From Saccharothrix luteola (lineage in GTDB: Bacteria; Actinomycetota; Actinomycetes; Mycobacteriales; Pseudonocardiaceae): a stretch of 64,000 nt of DNA. Location: contig NZ_JAJHUO010000016.1 of NCBI RefSeq assembly GCF_020859565.1, positions 11,269 to 75,268 on the forward strand, given 5' to 3'. Made by a program: the position numbers and the translations under genes. Shown piece after piece: positions 58,293 through 64,000 of this stretch. The notes beneath the pieces were generated by a model, which made no database searches, was not told where the DNA came from, and worked only from the letters and a program-made list of their open reading frames with translations. Within the stretch, counting starts at the first letter, position 1. Each line of letters starts with the position of its first letter.

Positions 58293-59297
58293 TTATCCGG
58301 CCGTGAGCCGGAATTCGAGCAGGCACCGGTGATCGGTCAGGTCGGTCACGGTGTCGAGGACCAGGCCGTGCGGCGAGCCGAGCGCGCGGAACTCGTCGAG
58401 CCGCCGCTCGCGCCCGCCGAAGATCACGAGCATGTCCAGGTCGCTCGCGGTGCTCGCACGCAGCCCGCCGACCCCTTCGACGACCAGCACGCGTGCGCCG
58501 GGGTGGGCGGCCTCGGCGCAGCGGCCCAGGATGCGGTCGGCGTGCTCGTCGTCCCAGTTGTGGAGGATGTCGAACAGCACGTAGGCGTCCGCGCCGGCGG
58601 GCAGCGGGTCGAAGAAGCTGCCGGCCGTCACCTCGGTCCGCTCGTCGAGACCGTGAGCGCTGAACGTGCGGCGGGCGCCGGCGGCGGTCGGAGGGAGGTC
58701 GACCAGGTGGCCGCGCATCCCGGGGTGGGCGAGGAGGATCGCGGCGAGCAGGCCGCCCTCGCCGCCGCCGACGTCCACGACGGTGGCGAACAGGGACCAG
58801 TCGACACCGGCGACGATCTGCGGGATGTCGGCGCGGAAGCGGTGCGTCATCTGCCGGTCGAACGACGCGCGGAGGTGCGGGTGCTCGGCCAGGTCCCGGT
58901 AGAAGTCCTGCCCGTACCGGTGCGGGTAGGCCGCCCGACCGGTGCGGACGCTGTGCGCCAGCTCGACGAACGCCAGTTCCGCCCGCCCTCCCGCGGTGTC
59001 CAGGCTCAGGAGGTCGGCGAGGCCGTTGCCGGCGTCGACGCGGAGGTTCGCGCCGTACGCGCTCGTCCGGTAGCCGGTGGAGGTGCGTTCGAGCACCCCT
59101 AGGGTCACGAGGTGGGCGAGGAGGAGTTCGAGGGCGACCGGGTCGACGTCGAGCTCGACCGCGAGCTCGTCGGCCGGGCGACCGTCGCCGAGCAACCGGT
59201 CCGGCAACCCCAGGGTCACCGCGACCCGCAGCGCCATCGGGGTGGCCAGCCCGGCCAGGTCGCGGAGCGCAGTCGCGTCATCGTCGTTTCGTCCCAC
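58293..59297 (-). CDS. SAM-dependent O-methyltransferase (Methyltransf_2 family)
   Basis: About 334 residues. N-terminal winged-helix dimerisation domain (LAGLATPMALRVAVTLGLPD, VALELLLAHLVTLGVLERT) and C-terminal Rossmann domain: SAM motif VVDVGGGEGGLLAAIL, HLVDLPPTA, VLFDILHNWDDEHADRIL with the His that usually acts as base, VLVVEGVGG, HGLVLDTVTDL. Typical of secondary-metabolite O-methyltransferases. GTG 59297 follows GGGAGAG; an in-frame TTG at 59324 is less likely. Divergent from the MFS exporter, suggesting a small modification/export pair. Confidence 0.9.
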   Translation of the reverse strand: MGRNDDDATALRDLAGLATPMALRVAVTLGLPDRLLGDGRPADELAVELDVDPVALELLLAHLVTLGVLERTSTGYRTSAYGANLRVDAGNGLADLLSLDTAGGRAELAFVELAHSVRTGRAAYPHRYGQDFYRDLAEHPHLRASFDRQMTHRFRADIPQIVAGVDWSLFATVVDVGGGEGGLLAAILLAHPGMRGHLVDLPPTAAGARRTFSAHGLDERTEVTAGSFFDPLPAGADAYVLFDILHNWDDEHADRILGRCAEAAHPGARVLVVEGVGGLRASTASDLDMLVIFGGRERRLDEFRALGSPHGLVLDTVTDLTDHRCLLEFRLTAG

Positions 59298-59434
59298 GAG
59301 AATCCACTCTCCCAGGGGTGTCAAAGGAGAAATCCGCGGAAATTTCTTCGACGACCTCGGGCCGGGATGTCGATCCGGGTCGTCGCCGTTCGACTCAAGG
59401 GTGACAGGGCACGATCGAGACCGGGGAGACGACG

Positions 59435-60958
59435 ATGAGGGCAGGACGACGCGAGTGGTCGGGGTTGGCGGTGCTGGCGCTGCCGACGCTGTTGCTGTCG
59501 GTGGACATGAGCGTGCTGCACCTGGCGGTCCCGCACCTGGCCGCCGACCTGCGCCCGAGCAGCACCCAGCTGCTGTGGATCATCGACGTCTACGGCTTCA
59601 TGATCGCCGGCTTCCTGGTCACGATGGGCACCCTGGGTGACCGGATCGGCCGGCGGAAGCTGCTGATGGCGGGCGGCGCCGCGTTCGGCGTGGCGTCGGT
59701 CGTGGCGGCGTTCACCACCAGCCCGGAGATGCTGATCGGCGCGCGGGCCGTGCTCGGGATCGCCGGCGCGACGCTCATGCCGTCCACGTTGGCGCTGATC
59801 AGCAACATGTTCCAGGACCCCGGGCAGCGGGGGACCGCGATCGCGGTGTGGATGAGCTGCTTCATGGGCGGCATGGTGATCGGGCCGGTGGTCGGCGGCG
59901 TGCTGCTGGAGCACTTCTGGTGGGGCTCGGTGTTCCTGATGGCCGTGCCGGTCATGGTCCTGCTGCTGGTCGCCGCGCCGAAGCTGCTGCCGGAGTACCG
60001 CGACACCGCCGCCGGGCGGCTCGACCCGGCGAGCGTGGTGCTGTCGCTCGGCGCGATCCTGCCGATCGTCTACGCCCTCAAGGAGACGGCCAAGGACGGC
60101 GTGTCGCCGCTCAACGTGGTCGTGCTCGTCGTCGGCGTGGCGGTCGGCGTGGTGTTCGTCCGCCGTCAGCGCGGCCTGGCCGACCCGATGCTGGACCTGC
60201 GGCTGTTCCGGGTGCGGGCGTTCAGCGCGGCGGTGAGCATCATGCTGGTCGGCGCGCTCACCATGGGCGGTGTCTTCCTGCTGGTCAGCCAGTACCTGCA
60301 GATGGTCGCCGGGCTCACCGCCGTGCAAGCCGGGCTCTGGCTGGTGCCGCAGGCCGGCGCGGTGGTGGTCGGGTCGCTGATCGCGCCGCGGCTGGCGCGG
60401 CGGTTCCGGCCGGAGTTCGTGCTCGGGTTCGGGATGCTGGTCGCGGCGGGCGGGATCCTGCTGTTCACGCAGGCCACCGGCGTCGGCGGGGTGGCGTTCG
60501 TGGTGGCGGGCATGGCGATCGCGAGCTTCGGGATGGGGCCGCAGGGCGTGCTGTGCACCGAGATGGTGGTCAGCTCGGTGCCGCCGCGGAAGGCCGGTGC
60601 CGCGTCGGCCATGTCGGAGACCAGCGGCGAGTTCGGCATCGCCATGGGCATCGCGGTGTTCGGCAGCGTCGGCACGGCCGTCTACCGCGCCGAGGTCGCC
60701 GTTCCCGAGCAGGTGCCCGCCGAGGCCGCCGCCCTGGCGACGGACAGCATGGCCGGCGCTCTACAGGCGGCGGGGAGCCTGCCCGGTTCGCCGGCGGACG
60801 CCGTGCTCGCCACCGCGCGGGACGCCTTCGCGTCCGGGCTGCACACCGTCGCCGTCGTGGGCGCCTCGGTCGTCGTGGTGTTCGCGGTGGTCGGCATGAT
60901 CGCGCTGCGCGGGACCGGCCCCGTCGAGGAGCCGGTCCCCGCGCTGGAGAACCGCTGA
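59435..60958 (+). CDS. MFS drug-efflux transporter (DHA2/EmrB-QacA type, 14 helices)
   Basis: 507 residues with about 14 transmembrane helices. Motif A GTLGDRIGRRKLLM, motif D-like LLSVDMSVLHLAVPHLAADL, and motif C-like VIGPVVGGVLL define a DHA2-family proton antiporter. Likely exports a hydrophobic compound, perhaps one methylated by the divergent methyltransferase (inference). ATG start with GGGGAGACG upstream. Confidence 0.93.
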   Translation: MRAGRREWSGLAVLALPTLLLSVDMSVLHLAVPHLAADLRPSSTQLLWIIDVYGFMIAGFLVTMGTLGDRIGRRKLLMAGGAAFGVASVVAAFTTSPEMLIGARAVLGIAGATLMPSTLALISNMFQDPGQRGTAIAVWMSCFMGGMVIGPVVGGVLLEHFWWGSVFLMAVPVMVLLLVAAPKLLPEYRDTAAGRLDPASVVLSLGAILPIVYALKETAKDGVSPLNVVVLVVGVAVGVVFVRRQRGLADPMLDLRLFRVRAFSAAVSIMLVGALTMGGVFLLVSQYLQMVAGLTAVQAGLWLVPQAGAVVVGSLIAPRLARRFRPEFVLGFGMLVAAGGILLFTQATGVGGVAFVVAGMAIASFGMGPQGVLCTEMVVSSVPPRKAGAASAMSETSGEFGIAMGIAVFGSVGTAVYRAEVAVPEQVPAEAAALATDSMAGALQAAGSLPGSPADAVLATARDAFASGLHTVAVVGASVVVVFAVVGMIALRGTGPVEEPVPALENR

Positions 60959-60962
60959 CCGC

Positions 60963-61430
60963 TCAGGCCGGGGCGCGCAGCGACGCGACGGCCGCGGCGA
61001 TCCCCTTCTTGTCGTAGCTGCTCGTGGGCAGCGTGGCGCCGTGGGCGTGGCGGACGACGCCCTCGCGGTCGACGAGGACGCTGCCGGACTGCTGCATCGA
61101 CCCGAACACCTTCCTGCTCAAGCCGACCAGCTCGTGGGGGCTCTCGCGGCGGCCGGTGAGGACGGGGAACGGGATCCCGCGCTTCGCCTTCCACGCCGTC
61201 GCCGCCTCGCGGTCCTCCGGGACCGCGATGAGGACGCGGACGTCGTCGGCGGCCAGTTCGTCGGCGCGCTCGACGAGGTCGCGGACGTGCGCGTTGCAGA
61301 CCGGGCACGACGTCGAGCGCATGAAGAAGAGCAACACCGCGTGCCGCCCCCGGTAGTCGGACAGGCTGACGGCCTGCCCCGTGGTGTCCTCCAGCGCCAG
61401 GTGCGGTGCGGGTGATCCGGCTTCGAGCAT
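60963..61430 (-). CDS. Peroxiredoxin (AhpC/TSA, BCP-like)
   Basis: 155 residues, thioredoxin-fold peroxidase. Peroxidatic region RSTSCPVCNAHVRDL holds Cys in a C-P-V-C context, with GRHAVLLFFM before and VGLSRKVFG, SGSVLVDREGVVRHAH after. Reduces hydroperoxides. It is 37 bp downstream of the ECF sigma gene on the same strand and may be in its regulon or operon. Its stop is 4 bp from the convergent MFS stop. Confidence 0.9.
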   Translation of the reverse strand: MLEAGSPAPHLALEDTTGQAVSLSDYRGRHAVLLFFMRSTSCPVCNAHVRDLVERADELAADDVRVLIAVPEDREAATAWKAKRGIPFPVLTGRRESPHELVGLSRKVFGSMQQSGSVLVDREGVVRHAHGATLPTSSYDKKGIAAAVASLRAPA

Positions 61431-61467
61431 GGTGGGGTTCCTTTTCGGAGCGGGGTGGTCGGGAACG

Positions 61468-62085
61468 TCAGTTCGGGACGGACGGCGAGGGCGGGACGGC
61501 TCCGCCACCCAGGCTGAGCCGGAGCGCGGTCCGGGCCCGGTGCAGGTGGGACTTCATCGCCGGGGTGCTCAGCCCGAGCGCCTCGGCGACCGCCCGTCCC
61601 GGTCGGCCCAGCACGTCGCGCATGATCAGCACGCGGCGCTGGACGTCGGGCAGCGCCCGGATCGCCTCCGCGACGCGTTCGGCTTCCAGCCGCCGGAGCA
61701 CTTCGTCCTCGGCGGACGCCACCGGCACGACGCCGGCCTCGTCGTAGCGGTCGAACAGCCGCCGGGCGCGGCGCAGGCACTCGTGCCGGACCACCCGGAA
61801 CATCCAGGACGCGAGCGCCGCCGTGGCCCGCAACGACCCGATCTTGCGGTAGAGGACGATCAACGCCTCCTGCGCCGCGTCCTCGGCGTCCTGCGGCGAG
61901 GCGCACAGGTGCCCGGCGAACCGCAGCACGTGCGGATGAGCACCGTGCACCACGGCGGCCAGCGACTCCAGGTCACCGCCCTGTGCGGCCTCGATGAGCT
62001 GCTCGCTCGCCCAACCGCGGTCAACCACGTCCACCCCCGCAGCACGCCGCGAACCCGTCGCACGTGTCCCTCTTGACGTAACCAT
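61468..62085 (-). CDS. ECF sigma factor
   Basis: 205 residues. Region 2: LAAVVHGAHPHVLRFAGHLC, SPQDAEDAAQEALIVLYRKI, ALASWMFRVVRHECLRRARR. Region 4: EAIRALPDVQRRVLIMRDVL, RPGRAVAEALGLSTPAMKSH, LHRARTALRLSL. No anti-sigma gene adjoins; the downstream peroxiredoxin suggests a role in oxidative stress (inference). ATG 62085 lacks a strong ribosome site, and an internal GTG is possible. Confidence 0.92.
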   Translation of the reverse strand: MVTSRGTRATGSRRAAGVDVVDRGWASEQLIEAAQGGDLESLAAVVHGAHPHVLRFAGHLCASPQDAEDAAQEALIVLYRKIGSLRATAALASWMFRVVRHECLRRARRLFDRYDEAGVVPVASAEDEVLRRLEAERVAEAIRALPDVQRRVLIMRDVLGRPGRAVAEALGLSTPAMKSHLHRARTALRLSLGGGAVPPSPSVPN

Positions 62086-62152
62086 CGCCCATAAGAGACC
62101 CCGACACCGCGAAAGGATTCACCCCGGCCCGCCCGGGTCGGCGTGGATCAGA

Positions 62153-63799
62153 TCACACGATCGCGGTCGTGCCGTCGAAGCGGGTGTAGGTGAAGCCGTC
62201 GAACTCCTCGGTGAGGGTGCGGCGCAGGTCGGCGAGCAGGTGGTCGGCGACCTGCTCGCCCAGGAGCAGCCCGGCGGTGGTGTCGGAGCGCCAGTGCACG
62301 CCGGCGAAGTTGCGGCCGTAGGCGGCGTTGAAGGCGAGCTTGTCCAGCTCCCCGCCGACGGTGAGCGGCGGCCCCGGGTAGCGGCGCAGCGACGTGCCGT
62401 CCGCGCTGGGCACGACCGGGTCGCGCAGGACGAAGGCCTCGTCGTAGAACGCCTTGAGCACGGTCGCGCAGGCGCCCGCGACGGTGGCGTGCGCGGCGGT
62501 GTAGGAGGGGTGGGTGGGGCATCCCCTCGGGTAGGCCATCGGCAGCAGCAGGGTGCCGTGCTCGGCGCGGACGCGGTCCGGCGCCTCGGCGTCGAGCAGT
62601 TGCGGGTGCAGGGGGTGGTCGACCCGGCCGAGGGCGTGGTTGTGGGCGTGGCCGGCGAACTCCTCGGGGCGGAGCCTGCGGTGCACGCACCACTTCTGGA
62701 ACCAGGCGGCCAGCTGCGCGGCCTGCACGACGCGGGTCACCAGGTCGAGCGGGTGGGACCAGTCGAACGTGACGCCGGGACGGGTGTTGGCGCGCAGGTA
62801 GGGGTTGTTGCGGTCCCAGGCGTCCGGGCCCTGGTCGATCAGCAGGAGGGTGGCCATCAGGTAGGGCTGGTGGGCGAAGTTCAGGCGGGAGTACTCGGCG
62901 AGGTCGCGACCGTTGCGCGGGTAGCGGGCGGTGCCGTCGTAGGCGCTCTCGCGCTCCGGCTGGTGACCGCGGATGTTGCGCAGCCACTCGTCGTAGTCGG
63001 TGAGGTGGTCGTCGCGCGGCGCCGGCACGCGGAACGTCTGCTTGATCGTCGCGGGGCCGAAGGGGACGTCGCGCAGGAGGAACTGCGAGAGGTACGGCCC
63101 GGTCAGGGCGCCGGGCATCGGGCCGCGGAACACGGTCGCCGGTGTGACGCGCCGGTGCTCGGTCGGGCCCTCGTAACCGGTGAGGCGGGACAGGTCGCGG
63201 CAGGCGGCGGCGATGAGCGGATCGGTGTCGTAGGCGGCGAACGGCACGTCGCGGCACAGCGCCTGCCAGTACAGCTCGACCATCTCCGCCGCCGTCGTCG
63301 CGCCGGCGAACGGTGGTGGCGGCGGCACGGTCAGCTGGTGGGAGTCCGCGCCGACCAGGCCGTAGGTGAACGCGGCGTGCGGGTTGGCCAGCCCGACCGG
63401 CCCGTCCACGACGATCCCGTCCAGGTCGCCGGGCTCGTCGCCGGAGACCGCGCGCACCATGCCGGCGTAGGCGGCCGGGTCGACGCGCCCCAGCCCGTCG
63501 TGCGGCAGCCCCTTGCCGTAGTTGCCGATCAGGTCGGGGTGGGCCGCCTCGTCACCGTTGTCGTGGTGCTGCGCCGCCGGCAGCCCCAGTTGGCGTGCCG
63601 CCGCCTGCTCGCGGATCCGGTACGCCCGTGCCCGCCGTGAGCCCGGCGGCACGGGGTCCGCGCGGTCCTCGGCGTGGGCGACGGCGCCGGGCAGGCCGGC
63701 GGTGAGCCCGGCCGCCCCCAGCCCGCCGAGGACGGCGCGACGGCTGAACGAGCGGTGCTCCGGCGCGTTCTCGACCGGTTCGTCCGACGGCACTGCCAC
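62153..63799 (-). CDS. Tat-exported vanadium-dependent haloperoxidase (PAP2 fold)
   Basis: About 548 residues. Twin-arginine signal: SFSRRAVLGGLGAAG with AVAHA cleavage. All-helical body of the vanadium chloro/bromoperoxidase family; C-terminal vanadate site GCPTHPSYTAAHATVAGA and RNFAGVHWRSDTTAG supply the His and Arg ligands. The usual S-G-H is A-A-H here, so the vanadate hydrogen-bond Ser is missing. Such enzymes oxidise halide with peroxide and halogenate organic substrates, including natural products. GTG 63799 chosen; the frame is open to 63931. Substrate unknown. Confidence 0.88.
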   Translation of the reverse strand: MAVPSDEPVENAPEHRSFSRRAVLGGLGAAGLTAGLPGAVAHAEDRADPVPPGSRRARAYRIREQAAARQLGLPAAQHHDNGDEAAHPDLIGNYGKGLPHDGLGRVDPAAYAGMVRAVSGDEPGDLDGIVVDGPVGLANPHAAFTYGLVGADSHQLTVPPPPPFAGATTAAEMVELYWQALCRDVPFAAYDTDPLIAAACRDLSRLTGYEGPTEHRRVTPATVFRGPMPGALTGPYLSQFLLRDVPFGPATIKQTFRVPAPRDDHLTDYDEWLRNIRGHQPERESAYDGTARYPRNGRDLAEYSRLNFAHQPYLMATLLLIDQGPDAWDRNNPYLRANTRPGVTFDWSHPLDLVTRVVQAAQLAAWFQKWCVHRRLRPEEFAGHAHNHALGRVDHPLHPQLLDAEAPDRVRAEHGTLLLPMAYPRGCPTHPSYTAAHATVAGACATVLKAFYDEAFVLRDPVVPSADGTSLRRYPGPPLTVGGELDKLAFNAAYGRNFAGVHWRSDTTAGLLLGEQVADHLLADLRRTLTEEFDGFTYTRFDGTTAIV

Positions 63800-63932
63800 G
63801 ACTGCCCGTCCTGTCCTTGGCTGCTGTTCTCGTCGGCCCGGGCGGGCCTGTGAGCCAGCATCGCGCGAAGCGCCGGCGTCGCGGAACGGCGGAACCGACC
63901 GTCCACCCGAAGGTGCGACACCACCCACCACG

Positions 63933-63971
63933 GCGTCCCGGATCCCGCCGCGCCGACGGGATCCGGGACGC
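63933..63971 (-). terminator. Hairpin terminator near the right edge
   Basis: GCGTCCCGGATCCCG and CGGGATCCGGGACGC are perfect 15-bp arms with a 9-nt loop. It probably ends a minus-strand gene entering from beyond 64000. Confidence 0.75.
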
Positions 63972-63977
63972 GCGCGG

Positions 63978-64000
63978 TCAGGGCGCGTTCGGCAGGGTCA
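63978..64000 (-). CDS. Possible 3' end of a minus-strand gene
   Basis: A minus frame reads ...TLPNAP then TGA (63980-63978) just before the strong hairpin. Only six codons are visible, so identity cannot be given. Confidence 0.3.

Noticed and set aside
1..64000. tRNA, rRNA, CRISPR arrays, insertion sequences and attachment sites
   Set aside because: I scanned for cloverleaf-like genes, regular spacer repeats, transposase motifs and flanking duplications and found none I could support by eye.

Overview
The window is high-GC DNA with strongly G/C-biased third codon positions, GTG/TTG starts and Sec, Tat and lipoprotein secretion signals. Gene families such as DUF2795, DUF6292, DUF6461, STAS proteins, PucR regulators and CHAT/NACHT conflict proteins point to a filamentous actinomycete, most like the Pseudonocardiales (Saccharothrix/Actinosynnema/Lentzea type). 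That placement is inferred from gene content only. I see no rRNA, tRNA or CRISPR array.

Layout. (1) 0-6.1 kb: an arabinan-utilisation patch. Two secreted GH43 enzymes and a sugar mutarotase share four copies of a LacI-type operator; an alpha/beta hydrolase, a CGNR zinc-finger protein and a YdeI-like protein sit between them. (2) 6.1-10.1 kb: small housekeeping or stress genes and a two-gene membrane operon. (3) 10.1-17.3 kb: a gene-poor region with three related regulators of one unusual architecture (N-terminal AraC helix-turn-helix plus C-terminal beta-rich domain) and a TetR gene. One regulator is preceded by four direct repeats at exact 11-bp spacing. (4) 17.4-29.3 kb: a compact biosynthetic core. 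An iterative PKS with the KS-AT-ACP-KR-DH-PPTase order of enediyne synthases is followed by the matching hot-dog thioesterase, a flavin reductase, an NAD-dependent reductase and an acyl-CoA carboxylase beta subunit, mostly in translationally coupled order. A MetE-like methyltransferase and a polytopic membrane protein lie divergently upstream. The accessory genes E3/E4/E5 that normally accompany an enediyne PKS are absent from the window. (5) 29.3-36 kb: accessory genes including a carotenoid-oxygenase-like protein without its iron ligands, a TetR regulator whose operator has a near-twin 17 kb away, a large FAD/NAD(P) protein and a free-standing, active-site-altered PEP-utilising enzyme. (6) 36-39.5 kb: LexA, DUF6292, STAS, and a MerR/membrane divergon.

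(7) 39.5-46.4 kb: a minus-strand conflict-type locus. An ECF-like sigma factor with a beta-rich tail is coupled to a CHAT-family protein that has lost both catalytic residues. Next come a His-rich 72-residue peptide gene closed by its own terminator, a TPR-CHAT protease with an intact His/Cys dyad, DUF6461, and a frameshifted small secreted protein. I consider this the best candidate for an undescribed system. (8) 46.5-55 kb: two lipoproteins, a lipase fused to four EF-hands, an orphan OmpR regulator, PucR, and a two-kinase/one-regulator operon in which the second kinase looks degenerate. (9) 55-64 kb: a Pro/Gly-rich membrane protein, a NACHT NTPase with a short N-terminal motif resembling bacterial amyloid signalling motifs and a membrane-spanning C-terminus, an O-methyltransferase with a divergent MFS exporter, an ECF sigma/peroxiredoxin pair and a Tat-exported vanadium haloperoxidase.

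How the parts may work together (inference): the AraC-like regulators may control the PKS core; the carboxylase would supply malonyl-CoA; the sigma factor would switch on the CHAT locus; the peptide could be a substrate, inhibitor or signal for the protease.
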